Assembly (NCBI GenBank): GCA_037043235.1
Contig: JAWRVZ010000041.1
Span: 3,256,001-3,320,000 of the forward strand
Length of the DNA: 64,000 nt
Reading direction: 5' to 3'
Source: Rhodeus uyekii
Lineage: Eukaryota > Chordata > Actinopteri > Cypriniformes > Acheilognathidae
Numbering within the stretch: position 1 is the first letter of the stretch; each line of letters opens with the position of its first letter. This document shows, piece by piece, positions 29,801 through 41,427 of the stretch. The position numbers and the translations under genes are program-made. The notes beneath the pieces were generated by a model. That model searched no databases. It saw only the letters and a program-made list of their open reading frames with translations, and was not told the origin of the DNA.

Positions 29801-30748
29801 ACTTGACTCTAACTTTGCAAAGTCGTCAAAGTCTCCAGAGTATTGACGCACTCTTTCAACAGACAGCAAAAATGTCTCCGTGTGCGAAGCTCAGTCTTTT
29901 TCACGCAACTCACATTATGAAATAACCTTGAACATGCTTCACAGTCACTGGCAAGCAGTATCACACTTACATCCAACACATGATCTCATTGGATATAAAA
30001 CTAAATGTGTTTGGTTACAACACGTAAATTGAAACAAACAAAATAATGCACATAAATTGAAACAAAAATAATGAAAATCCTAGATTTAGATATGGTGCAT
30101 TAATTCAGATGCAAGCATACTTTAGAAGGCTCCAACACAATGATGTGAGAGAAAGAGAGAGAGTTAGAATGAAAGTATAGTAAGATGACACTTCTCTTTA
30201 TTTGTTTCCTCTTTGCAAATTTAGAGTATAGTTGTCTTTTGTTTCTGTGATATGCTAATCACTGCAACAATGATCCAATCATTGACTTTTTTGGCCTATT
30301 TTTTTCCCTTCAAATTAGTAAGAAAGAAAAAACATTTTTGTCAATAATATAAAATTTTATATAAAATCTTTTAAAGATTTAAAGACACAAAGGGTACACA
30401 AAGGGCCGGTTCATGCTCAATGGTGACCATACTGTGTATTTGTTTGGCTGTTATGCCTTGTCATACTGAATGCTGAGATAACACACATAGTATGGACTTA
30501 AGGCTGGTATTTTATTCAGGCAGAACAGTTTGGCCCTGGAGGCAGTGCTGCAGGGTGGTGATGTAATACAGTGTTGTTGTCAGTGTGTCACTGTGAGTTT
30601 TACCAATATATCTTCTCATCACACTCCCTTGCTAAAACTAACAGTTTATTGCACTAAGTCACCTGTGTTCCAAGTAAATGATGTAACATGGTCAGAAAAT
30701 GTTTTTCTCACTGCTGTTTTCCCCACCTTCTGCATATTAAAGTTTTTG

Positions 30749-30783
30749 TTTGTGTGTGTGTGTGGGGGGGGGGGGGGGGGGGG
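30749..30783. repeat. (TG)n followed by a run of 20 G
   Basis: TG dinucleotides running directly into G20 at 30764-30783. Simple repeat; the length may be unstable or an assembly approximation. Confidence 0.9.
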
Positions 30784-31004
30784 TTACTGTAAAATGCTTG
30801 CCTCAAGTGGAATAAAAAGCCAGAGAGATCTAGCATCTGTCAGTTTTAAAACATGTAGAGATCAGTTTGTGATCTGTGTCATTAAGATTCTCTCAGCATC
30901 CTTCTGAAAATAATAAGGTATCTTGGTGCTCTTTTAATGAAAGCGTGTTTTAGTGATTTATGTTGTTTGTTTTTGAGGGTAAAACCATCACCCACTGTGG
31001 AGGT

Positions 31005-31026
31005 GGGAGGGGTGGGGGTTAGGGGG
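31005..31026 (+). other. Canonical G-quadruplex motif
   Basis: Four G-runs with very short loops: GGG-A-GGGG-T-GGGGG-TTA-GGGGG. This fits the G3+N1-7 rule with loops of 1, 1 and 3 nt, which predicts a stable quadruplex in DNA or, because the + strand is the presumed sense strand of the host intron, in pre-mRNA. Folding is inferred. Confidence 0.7.
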
Positions 31027-33286
31027 ATAATGAACTGATAAAGACATTAACAAACTAAAGATGAATTTCAAGTTTCCTGCTGCTAGCATTTAGTTAATTA
31101 GGACCAAGCCAGGAACTTAATAAATAAAAATGCAACAATTAAAATGTGTCCCAGTTAAGATGAAAGACTGCTGTTAGCCTTGAATTTGTATGATTTTGTT
31201 TCTCTTCAAGTATGTTTGATTGTGTGCGAAGGGCTCAGGTTTTGGCTGTTTAGCATGGCCTCGTTAGCCCCTGCTGATTGATGGCGTAACTAGACCATTT
31301 GTCTCCAAAGACACATATTGGTCTATTGACAACAATTCAAAAATAACTCTTTAAATCATTTTATTATTTTATCTTGTTTTAAACTTGATGTCTTGGACCA
31401 TCTCCAGGTCCTTTAGACCCACTTGGAGCTTATTTTAACAAATACGTTAGACATTAACAAAAAGAAACAGACATTTTATTTTTTACAGATGATTCCTCAA
31501 GTGCTAGTTAGAAGGAAGGATCATTTTGGCAGTATTTGTACTATTATGGTTAAGTTTAGGGATATCATCTCAAGAAAGACAGACGCTGTTTGAACTAAAT
31601 TCAAGATTTAATCTAAAATAGAACATGGATTAAAGTACAATTATTTCAATATGTCCTACAATGTTTGCATAACATAATTATAATTATCTGTGGTCTTTAG
31701 CTCCAAATTTTGTGCCTGTTTGTTTTAAGATATGCTTAAGTCACAGGGGGACACTAAAAAGTCAAACAGCACTTCCCAAAATCTTTCCAATCTATTTCAA
31801 GGCTATAATTATGATTCTATTGAACTATAATAAGAATAAACCAGATGCTTTCATCTCTTCCTGCTTTTATTTTTATCTTTCTCTCTGAGAAATCCACATA
31901 TTTTGCCATAATAGCACCGCAGCTTGGAATCCAGGCTGGCTTCTCTTGGTTTGGATTATCTATGGTCTAGTTAAACCATTTTTCTCATTGAACTACTGAT
32001 TGAACCACCATCAGCCAAGTGGCCTCAGAGAAAATGGAAATTTCCCTAATGTTCCTCTTTTCTGCAAAACATATCCAAATAATGAGCAACCTGTGTTTCT
32101 TCACAGCTTTAATTGTTGACAATAATGCATACTGTCTCGTACACGTGCCATATTATTGGGAATAAGTGCTCGGGTGTCCTCTGAGGGCTGTCCCATATCT
32201 CACTTCATTATATATTGTTGGCAATGCAAATGACTGTTTTGTTTTGTTTTCTATCATATATTTGCATGCTTTCTTAGTGTGCATAGAAAAGAATTGAGTT
32301 TAGAAGTATAGATGGCCTTGAGGACTTCATAACGGCTTTGTTCACATTTTCAGAAAAGCTGCAACTGTGGAGAGGCAGGAAGATTAAGATTCAACATAAT
32401 TAAATTCCAAGGAAATGGTGATTTTCTGTCTCTCAAGCCTTTCTCATAAAATCCGTTTCACATTTGAATGCATTTTGTCCCTTTCTAGACACTAAATCGC
32501 TGTCTTTAATGATCTGCCATTCTCTTGATATAAAAGGATGGGAGCAGACTGACATGCAACCTATGACACTAATGCAATTATTCATTGATTCCAGAAAGAT
32601 TCCCAAGAGGCTTTGATGTTATTGCCAGGCAGTGAGGGCATCGCTAACCAAGGGGCTCATCCATAAACGAGACGTTTTTGGTCTTTTCAGCGACAGGCCC
32701 CCAGTCGCAGCGTTTAATGCATTTTTGATGGTCTTGTAATCTGTGACAAAATCAGCCTGTTAGCTGAAACGGACCCTTTTGCATTAGATCGGCTGCCTGA
32801 GTTGCGTTTGATCACACTGATCTGTAAATGCGCTTGCCAAGCATGAATGAGATTTATAACAGCAGCCAACTGCCAGCCTCATCACCAGAGTTTTCTCAAT
32901 TAAAAAAGTTGCATGTCCTAATCTCATTCCAGACCTCCTTGACACAACAGTCTTGACATGTACACTGATGCGCTAAATCAGTCAGCTGCAGATGTGGGTG
33001 AGGAGACTCTCTGTGCTGGTCCTAGCTCCCAGATCACGTTGTTATCGCTGTAATAGGCCTGATCAAATCAAGCTACTCCTGCTAATACTGTCAACTGAAT
33101 GTCTCTTATCACAGCTGAGTGCTGCTACCGAGTAAAGGACGTATACCATTTGATGGGGGGTTGTGGGGCGATTGAATCCAGCAGTTCTTACAAGAATATT
33201 TTGGATGTCAAGGATGTGCAGTGGTTTGCATCAGAGTTTGAGAGTTTGACTTCCATAATAGTTTTCCATAAGAGTTCCATAGGAGT

Positions 33287-33455
33287 TCGTAGGCCGCCCC
33301 AAATACAATAACATTGTTAAAGCATTTATACTCTAACAGAGGGTGCTAACTACATCAATGATGACGGTTAAATGATTCTGATTGCCTAAGAAAGAAAGAA
33401 AGAAAGAAAGACAAACAAAACTAGTAATTTTCCACACAAGAGCTGACAGTCTGAA
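33287..33455 (-). repeat. Fragment of the LTR-like repeat found at 36261 and 58157
   Basis: Reverse complement of about 58510-58680. Shared blocks include GTAGGCCGCCCCAAATACAA, ACTCTAACAGAGGGTGCTAA, a (AAAG)n stretch matching the CTTT run, and AGTAATTTTCCACACAAGAG. It is truncated at both ends. Confidence 0.75.
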
Positions 33456-33715
33456 AGAAGAAAGGCTTTAACTAATAAAAATCCCTAACTTGATTATAAA
33501 TCACTCTTTACAAATCATTCAAATAAGAAAAAGGAAAAGAATATAAAAAAAAAAAAGAAAAATAAAAAATAAATATATAAAAGTGGCAATGGATTTCCGA
33601 ATCGTCCTCACACCATCGACAGTTAGTTTTGAAACAATTTCTTTCTGTAATTAATCACGATTAATTAAACCTTATATTAAAGTTTTTAATATATTTTATA
33701 TTGTTTTTGTAATGG

Positions 33716-34043
33716 GTGTTGGTGTGGGATGACGAAGGTACGGAAAGCAGGGCTCAACTGAAAACTCTCTTTATTAAACAAAAATTAAAACCACTTGTGA
33801 ATTTGAACAAAAAGGGCACACTTGTGGAAAACAGAAGTTAACACAGATCACACTCTAACCTCGACAGTTCCACGTTCCACAACTGACTAAGACAAAGGGA
33901 TACAAGAGGGCTTTTATACACAGGATAATGGGGAACAGGTGACGAGACTAACAAGGGGAGTGACTGACGTGACAACTGACGGAAATACAATGGGATCACA
34001 CAGAAGGAAACAGGAAGTACCGAGACACGACATGACTGTGACA
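33716..34043 (-). mobile_element. Solo LTR, Gypsy-like (minus strand)
   Basis: On the minus strand it starts TGTCACAGTCATGTCGTGTC, has a TATA box (GTGTATAAAAGCC), a poly(A) signal (TTTAATAAAGAG) and ends near ...CACCAACACC. The layout and the shared CTTCCTGTTTCC, CTCGTCACCTG and AATAAAGAG blocks match the LTR at 39845-40186. No internal retroelement coding sequence adjoins it, so it is a solo LTR. The left edge is approximate. Confidence 0.7.
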
Positions 34044-36180
34044 GTAATAATTTCACATCTATATTTTAAATATTTGTTTAATGGAAACATTTTATGAAAG
34101 AAGACATCACCGATACTGATCTTTCTATGAAACTGCTATCAATGTTTAACATTTATTTGGTTTTAAATAATATGACAACTTTTAACTTAAGTGAACTTCA
34201 CTTTTGACTTTTAACTTAGTGAACAATTTTCACATAAACCCATTTTAATAAATGCCACATTAAACTGTGCCCTTCAATATGTCAGGGCTCTTTTTTTTTC
34301 CTGGCCCAGTCATACCTGTTCAGAATTGTAATTTCCCTTTCAAAATGCACAAAAACAGGCATTTTGGTGTAATTTTGTGGGTTTTTTAGATGCAAGCGCC
34401 ATCTGAAGCTGCTTTCTGTGCGAGATTAACAGGCGTGCACGCCAGTAGTTTGTGTCTCATCGCAAATAAATGCTTTAAAATGATTTGAAGCATGAATAAG
34501 ACAGTGACAAGGACCCTAACAAATCTGTCAGGAAGAGTAAAAAGAGAACAGTTGTCTGTGGCCACCATCTGCAAAGTCATTCCCTTTTTAGAGATTGTCT
34601 TGCTGTTGCCTTTCCAGTGCACCTGTTGTCACTTTCATTTGCACCAAAGCATTTGTGAATCAGAACAAATTTGCAAAAAGCATTTGTGGTTCCTATTTGG
34701 ATAGATTGATATCACTGAGGTTGGACTTTGAGCAGTGTGTGTGTGTGTATGTCTATATTTGTTTCTACTAAGACATAAAACTCAATGATATTTCTGGCCA
34801 TTATTCTGAGGTACATATGGCATTATATCTTTTATTGCATGAAAATTGCATTTATTCCATCTAGTACTGCTCAAATATTATTTTATTTTGTGGCTCTGCA
34901 TTTTCAGTACAGGAAAAATGTTAGAGTATACAGAGCTTTCCAAATTGTCTCAGTTGTGATTCGGTTTCACAAAAACCAAACCAATCTGACACCAAAAGCT
35001 TTAGCATAAAAGCTCCTTTATTCTGCATTTGCTTGCACGCCCTGATTTATTGTCTCAATCAGGTATGGTAAACACATCATTTTGATTTATAATGCTCCTG
35101 TCCTCATGAAAGAGCTGCCATGGAATGAGAATACGAGCATTCACTCTAGCACGCCGTTTACCGAATCAGTTACCTCATTCAGATCTGCGGATAAAAGCCA
35201 GAGATACATAAACATCAAAGAAAATTCATAGTATCGGATAAATCTGTCAAAGGCCTTCTTTAAGCCGTTTTTACAGGCTGTTATAGTAGACGCAAGCCAT
35301 TTTTCCCTCACTATCAGGCTCAAGCAATAAATGAATGGTAACATCCAAAAAAAACCTGATGAATCAAATTCAGAGAAGTGACAGGAAGATGAGCTGAGAT
35401 GAAGAGCATCTGGGATATGAAGATAGGGCTGTGACATCAGCCTCTCCTGGTGAAGAAAAGCTAGATTGATTTGTTGTTGAGGCTTGTGTGTTCCAAGGCC
35501 CCCTGTATCCCCGAAGGTACCTGTTGGAACACAATGCCAAATACACTCTCGGATAGAATTGATTAGATGAGAGCGCTTAATGTGTGTTCTGGGCATTGTG
35601 GTGGAGGCTATTTGAAACCCATTGAGCTTCTCCATCTATTGTCCTGAAGTTCTCAAGATAGAAAAAGCTTTCAGGAGAGACTAAAACAGCTGATGTTAAT
35701 GTGCTCCTTATTACTGGTGTACCTGGGTTTCAGCAAAAAAATAAATAAAAGAGATCTGATATGAGAGTAAGGTATGATCAAGAATTCTTTAGATGTCTGA
35801 AAAAACTTCAAAGTGCTGCACAGATGGAGGAGAAGAGTCTTAGCTCGTGTGGCTTTTCTGCTTCCTAACCATTCTTTCCCATCCAATAGTCCTTGAGTTG
35901 AATAAAGCAACATGGTGAGGTGCTCATTTGAACATTCAGGAATATTTATTGTGCCATCTGTTGTGTGTGTGTGTGTGTGGGGCAGATGCTCATTTCATGT
36001 TTTCCCTGCACTGAGGTAAACGACCAGACACCCTTGAGGTATTGATATACTCTGTATAGTACTGAAATACACATATTTTTAAAGGTCAGTTTTATAGAAC
36101 ACACATTCCGTGTTGTTTTTCTTTCGTATCGCATTGTTAAATGATGCATGCGATTGGGAGATTTTAAGAAAAAAAAATTG
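34044..36180. other. Intron, no gene recognised
   Basis: A 164-codon minus-strand frame (35141-35635) has no domain or splice support. Short (TG)n tracts lie at 34737-34750 and 35960-35980. Confidence 0.5.
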
Positions 36181-36203
36181 GGGGGGGGGGGGCTTTCATG
36201 GCT

Positions 36204-36234
<31 letters not shown>

Positions 36235-36260
36235 CACACAAAAGAATATATATATATATA
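36181..36260. repeat. Poly-G run and (AT)n microsatellite
   Basis: Twelve G following an A-tract, then interrupted TA repeats up to the LTR-like repeat that starts at about 36261. Confidence 0.85.
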
Positions 36261-36936
36261 TATTATTTTCCTTTTCTTATTTGAATGATTTTTAATTTGT
36301 AATTTGTGATTTACAATCAAGTTAGGGATTTTTATTAGTTAAAGCCTTTCTTTGGTTTTCTGTAGTTTTCTATAGAGTAAGGATGAATATTGTCTGCACT
36401 TCTCACCAGATAGAGCATGTTATCAGAATGTTTTGAGTAGTCTCTGAGTAGTTGGAGCCTGTGCCGAGTTCAACCTTGGAGAAGCTATGTATCTGTGTGT
36501 GTGTTAATATGGTCTGTATTGGTGAGGTGATTAACTGGCACCATAAGGAGACGGAATAACTTGGTGTTCTCGACAAGCCACGTGGAAGGTTACTAACCCG
36601 TCAACTATGTGATCAACGAAGATATGCTTCAGACTGTCTGCTCTTGTGTGGAAAATTACTAATTTTATTTACCTTTCAAAACTGTCTTTCTTTCTTAGAC
36701 AATCAGAATCATTTAACCTTCAGCAATGACGTGGTTAGTAGCCTCTGTTAGAGTATAATTGCTGTAACAATGTTATGGTGTGGAGGCGGCTTACAAACTC
36801 CTTGTGAGACTTGAAGCTTCTGCTAATGAAACTGCAAACTAAACTTCACAAAAATGTCTTCTATTGACTGCACTTCTGACTCCTGGTCTTCATTCAACAT
36901 ATCTGGTCCTCGGGTCTTCACTGTAAATCCCCTACA
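36261..36936 (+). mobile_element. LTR-like repeat, copy 1
   Basis: About 676 bp matching 58157-58819 along its whole length, at roughly 85-90 percent by eye. It ends GTAAATCCCCTACA in both copies. The 58157 copy begins TGTTATTTTCC, so the unit has TG...CA ends like an LTR. It includes the conserved stretches GGTGAGGTGATTAACTGGCACC and CAGACTGTCTGCTCTTGTGTGG. No flanking internal domain, so a solo LTR or non-autonomous unit. The family is not recognised. Confidence 0.6.
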
Positions 36937-39844
36937 TACTTATCAAGGGAAAGAAAATACAATAAAGTGATAAGTTATAGCATTGAAATTCAGCAGATCA
37001 AGAGCCTTGAGCAAATCATCAGTTTAGTTCTAACACACCATTCTTTAAAAGCTGTAGGGATACTTAATGTATCAAATATTGAGACTAAGTTTGAAACGTG
37101 CATGTCTCACCCATTTGAATAAAACTGCCCTGATTCAATTGGTTGAGGCTCCAGTTGATCCTTGATGAGCGAGAACCAGTTTGAGTCAGAGGAACATTGT
37201 TGAATGGAAAGAGCAGGCAAAAACTTAGAAGACTTCTAGTCTGGCATCATCTTCACATCAGAAATACTCAGAATTCCGTGCCAGATCAGTGATCTTTAAA
37301 GCGTGAAGATTTCACACCCTAAGGATTGGCTTGAGCCAATAAGAAGTTGTTTCCTATAAAAGGAAAATCATGATATGGGAAAACTGCATTGATTTCAACT
37401 GAAAGTGAAAATGATGAATTGCACCAACACCAACATAATCTACATTTAAAGAAAGCCTTTTTTTGTTAGCAAATAAAATAAAATAAAAACACGTATAAAG
37501 TGTTCACTGTGTCACAAGAGATCGGTTCAGTCTCCCCTGTTTCTCCCAAGAACAGAGACAAATTCTCTGAAAGCGGTTAAGGTCAGTGATGTCTTATTCT
37601 GCAAACAAAGTGTACGTCGTAGCATCTATTTCCTCCTATCAGCCTTGGTACTCAGCATGAAATTTGACTCACCGGCAGTGACTCACTCTATAAGACATTA
37701 TTACTTGATTCACTCAAGCATGTAAGTGTGTGATGTAAAACATGCTTTGCGGGATGGCAGTTTGTCCTATCTGGGCTGGCTTTGTCATTGTTTTTTTCTT
37801 TTCACTCATTCAATGTAATTAATTGCTTCAGCACTGGGAGGACAAGAACTATAAATTGCAAGTATCAATAGCATTATTCATTCCAAATTAACCTGTACAG
37901 CCCTTATGGCCTTGAACACTGTACATAGTCGTGAACTTTTTATTATAGGCTAACCATCAACAATAGCCTGGCGGTTATTTGTTTGCTTCCTTATCAGCCA
38001 TTCTGTCTTCATTAGAACCTTGTATTGTATATAATTCTCCAATTAAATGGATATTCTATATTAATATTCAACTTGGCTAGATTGAGAATGTTAAGAAGAA
38101 TATTGAATATCACAAAAAATAATGCTAGACCCTTCATTTCTTTCAAAAGACTTGGGTTACAATGAGATTGCTAGTGTAAAAGTGAAAATAAATACTCACT
38201 GTATTTAAACAATGTACACTTAAAATACTTTCTGTAGCTTTGCTAAACGTTTAGGGTTAAAATATGTAATTGTGGCCACTAATTTACAGTTAGTTTCCAC
38301 GACTTATTAATTTATCAGCAATGTATCAGCAATGATTTATCAGCAATTGATTTATCAGCACATTTTATTTAAGCATTCCCTCGTTTTTAAGTAAATCATG
38401 TGCACGATATAATAATTTGTTTCCTTATTTCATTAACTCAACAGCACAATATAATAATCCGTTCCCTCGTTGTACTAAATTGCGGCCACACTGTAATAAT
38501 TTGTTCCCTTGTTTTAGTTTTATCAAACAAATTAGAAAAGCACGGCCATGAGTTACTAAATCAAGAGAGCGAATTAAGAATTCATGGGAATGAACAATTG
38601 AGCTAAAACGAATTCTTAACTTGTGGCCATAATATTTGTGTTTGTTTTTTGTGGGGGTTTTTTTGGTTTTGGTTTTTTGGTTATCGTGTGGTGCTCTGTT
38701 CTCTACTGAAAAAGATGTATTTTTAAAATCAATTATTATGCCACAAATGTTTTCAATTGAGCTCAAATTTTATAAAACATGGATTTAAAAAAAAAAGTCA
38801 TAATTGAATGTCCTTGCACAATGTAAAATTGAATAAATGAAATTTAAGATTTTCTTTCTCCAAATCTGCTGTTTAAATTATATTCACTGGAAGGAACAAA
38901 AGGACAAGAGTGAACAAGTCTGTTTTTCTGAGATATAACAATTAGAAAAAATGCTGTCTGTTTCACTTCAGCTGCAACGACAATACAATTGTTTTTTATC
39001 ATGGGAAAAAGTTTGTTATGGGGATCTTTGGACTGTCTTATTTGATTTGCTGTGAAACTGTGGCTTTACCACTTAGGACATATCACATGGCGTAACAGCA
39101 TAGCGGTCATTCTCCCTGAACATCCAGATTCTAAAGTGCAGATCACATCTATCACTCTTCCTCTACCGTTTCCCGCTCTTCCGCAGCTTCCTCAACGTTC
39201 CACATTTGGCATAGCACAATGCAGCTGAAATAGATCCAGGGCAGGGAAAAGCAGTTGATATTGCAGTTTCTGTTGGTAAATAATGCATGTCTTCCCCCTC
39301 TCTCTCTCCCTCTGGGCCGGCATGGTGCCTCGTTGTAGTAGTGAGAGTGATTTATTTAGTGTCTTAGAGGGGCACTCAGGATAGCTTTTCATTATTGCTG
39401 CAAGCCTTGCAAGGGACAGTTAGTTAGTCCCATTCCTCGAGGGTCATGTTTCTTCTGTATCTGTATCTTCCGGATTGTGCACTTTATCACGTATCACCCA
39501 GTTGCTTTACGTGTCAATTCTTCATAAATCCATTAACCTTTGAGGAAACAACCAAGCTTGAGCTGTTACAAGTGATGTCTCAGTGGCAAGTGATATGTTA
39601 TTCATGTCGCTGCCTTTTTAAGGCACCATGCTAACTGCAACAGAACCTCAAAAGTGATTGATTTTCAACAGTTTATGTGAGCAGCAATTATGAAATAGCA
39701 CTGTTTCAAGCATACATTGAAACATTGCATTATTAAATTAGCAACATCTTCCTATAAATAGTACTTTTTAAAAACTATTTTTATTGAACATTGAGCAAAC
39801 AGGTAAATATGTGAATATGGGGGAGGGAATTGCGTGTGTGCATG
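36937..39844. other. Intron with a possible decayed MITE at 38265-38640
   Basis: Between 38265 and 38640, units such as AATAATTTGTTCCCTTGTTT and ATAATCCGTTCCCTCGTTG recur, and the ends show GTGGCCACTAATT / TTGTGGCCATAAT inverted similarity. This suggests an old MITE with internal repeats. TTATCAGCAAT repeats lie at 38310-38360. No gene recognised. Confidence 0.4.
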
Positions 39845-40186
39845 TGTTACAAGCGCGGTGGATGACAAACACAGCAGGGATCAACTCAAAACTCTTTAAT
39901 ATAACAAAAACGAAAAACACTTTAAATACAAACTGAAATGGCACACTTGCGCAGAAAACAAACAGAACCTCAGAAGGACTTGGAACTCGGAAACGTGGAG
40001 AGAGATACCCGGACAAGGGATCGTTAATAATTGACCAGGACAAGACATTACATGCGGGCTTAAATACACATAGGAATAATGAGACACACCTGACACTACT
40101 AACAATGGGAGTGGCAAACGAGACTGAAACACAAAGGATCATAAGGGAGGAAACAGGAAATGGCGAGACACAACATGACTGTGCCA
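39845..40186 (-). mobile_element. Solo LTR, Gypsy-like (minus strand)
   Basis: On the minus strand it starts TGGCACAGTCATGTTGTGTC, has a TATA-like GTATTTAAGCC and a poly(A)-type ATATTAAAGAG, and ends ...CGCGCTTGTAACA. About 342 bp with near TG..CA ends. Related to 33716-34043. The 139-codon minus-strand open frame here is just LTR sequence. It abuts a tRNA-like SINE fragment. Confidence 0.7.
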
Positions 40187-40246
40187 TGGCCTAGTGGTTA
40201 GAGAGTCTGACTGGTAAGCTAAATGTCGCTTGTTTGATTCTCATCA
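40187..40246 (+). mobile_element. tRNA-like SINE head fragment
   Basis: TGGCCTAGTGGTTAGAGAGTCTGACTGGTAAGC followed by TGTTTGATTCTC looks like a tRNA-derived A box and B box. It matches the head of the SINE at 44526 (CCTAATAGTTAGAGAGTTAGACTAGTAACC). The rest is cut off by the pogo-like element inserted at 40247. Confidence 0.6.
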
Positions 40247-40483
40247 CTGTATTTTTCGCCATATAAGACGCTCCGGAACATAAGACGCACCCAAGGAAAA
40301 TCTAGAAAAAAAAAGATTCTGAACCAAATACTGTTGTAAAATATTTTATATCAACTGTATAAAGTTAACAGCAGTTTAAGAACAATTTTATGCCAACCAT
40401 GTAACATATTAAGAACGATCTTTACTCTCATTAACAGTCAGTAAAGTCAGTAAACAGTGAAAGTAACAAAAATAATAATGTTT

Positions 40484-40640
40484 TTATTCGAACCCCAATA
40501 ATTCCTCTTCTTCGCTGCTATCAGAAATGAGGAAGGACAGATCCACGCAGTCATTTTCATCACTTTCTTCCTCTCTGGTGTCAAATGAGACGTTGTCTTC
40601 TGTTCCGTCCAAGGCATTACTAAAAGTCGTTGTGTTTACT
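40484..40640 (-). pseudogene. C-terminal tail of a pogo-like transposase
   Basis: The minus-strand frame reads SNALDGTEDNVSF, then an acidic stretch (EEESDEND), and ends ISDSSEEEELLGFE and stop. ISNALDGTEDD followed by an acidic C-terminus is characteristic of pogo/Tigger transposases and of host proteins derived from them. The stop codon overlaps GAATAAAAA, so it also forms the poly(A) signal. The DNA-binding and DDE regions are missing. The open frame continues upstream to 40888, but that part is inverted-repeat DNA and not transposase. Confidence 0.7.
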
Positions 40641-40681
40641 TCATTGTGTTTAAACCTTGTGGGAAGAGACCGGATATAAAC

Positions 40682-41154
40682 AGCCGGGAAGTGAGAGATG
40701 GGCAGAGAGACCCGGGCAAGACGCGAGTCACCACGGAAGTAGAGAATGCGAGGCTCACAAGTGCGACTGAGAGAAGTGAAACTAAACCAAGAGAAAGAGG
40801 CTGAAGTGTGAGCGCCGAACGCGCCTGTTTTGATTGTTTTGTTTTTGTTCAAGTCTGAGGAAATAAAAGAGCCCGTGATTCTCAGCACGCTGACTCTGCC
40901 GCCTCGTTTCTCCCTCTTTCTTCCGGGTTTCGGCAGCAGTGTGGTAATGTTCTTTTGTCACAGGGAAAGAAGTAGGCAGGGTCAGCGTGCTGAGAACATG
41001 CGCGTTCAGCGAGTCACGCCTCTTTCTCTTGGTTTCGTTTCTCTCTCGGTTTCGTTTCACTACTCTCAGTTGCACTCGTGAGCCTCGCATTCTCTGCTTC
41101 CGTGGTGACTCGCGTCTCGCCCAGGTCTCTCTCCCCATCTCTCACATCCCGGCT
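40682..41154. repeat. Long imperfect inverted repeat
   Basis: The left arm starts AGCCGGGAAGTGAGAGATGG at 40682. The right arm ends with its inverse CCATCTCTCACATCCCGGCT at 41154. Long matched blocks inside include ACGCGAGTCACCACGGAAG and GAGAATGCGAGGCTCAC. The innermost blocks are CTCAGCACGCTGACTCTGCC (40881-40900) and inverted at 40975-40994. The arms are about 180-220 bp with a central loop of about 75 bp; the left arm carries an extra stretch near 40830-40870. Confidence 0.85.
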
Positions 41155-41427
41155 CAATGAGACACAGATGTTTGCCAATTTGCACTTGATCTACTTACAC
41201 ACCGCTCGTCCCCCGACTCTCTCTCCCGCTGCAGACCTCGCTGAACCACGCCCCCCTCACCACAGTCATCACTGTAAAGTCCACCATTGCCCCCCAGTCG
41301 TTATCACCATGGCTACGGCCATGGCCGCGCTCCGCAGATTCTTTATATTCGTCGGATAGGACGCACCAACTTTCCTCCCCCCAGTTTTGGGAAAGAAAAA
41401 GTGCGTCTTATTTGGCGAAAAATACGG

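Larger units (their letters stand above)
26891..33286. other. Intron, no gene recognised
   Basis: Mostly AT-rich unique-looking sequence. Contains a 20-G run (30764-30783) and a G-quadruplex motif (31005-31026), listed separately. Open frames of 60-125 codons lack supporting features; one of them reads through the poly-G as polyglycine. Confidence 0.5.
40247..41427 (-). mobile_element. Pogo-like element with long internal inverted repeat
   Basis: Terminal inverted repeats are CTGTATTTTTCGCCATATAA (left) and, inverted from the right, CCGTATTTTTCGCCAAATAA, continuing GACGC on both sides. About 1.18 kb. On the minus strand it retains the C-terminal tail of a pogo/Tigger-type transposase (40484-40640) followed directly by a poly(A) signal. 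Its middle is a large imperfect palindrome (40682-41154). No clear target duplication remains at the left flank. Confidence 0.7.

Noticed and set aside
35141..35635. 164-codon open frame on the minus strand
   Set aside because: No recognisable motif and no splice-site context. It could be tested by conservation in another cyprinid, but I cannot support a gene.
40484..41138. Overlapping 118- and 134-codon open frames as genes
   Set aside because: Most of their length is the inverted repeat. Only the C-terminal acidic tail (40484-40640) resembles a transposase.
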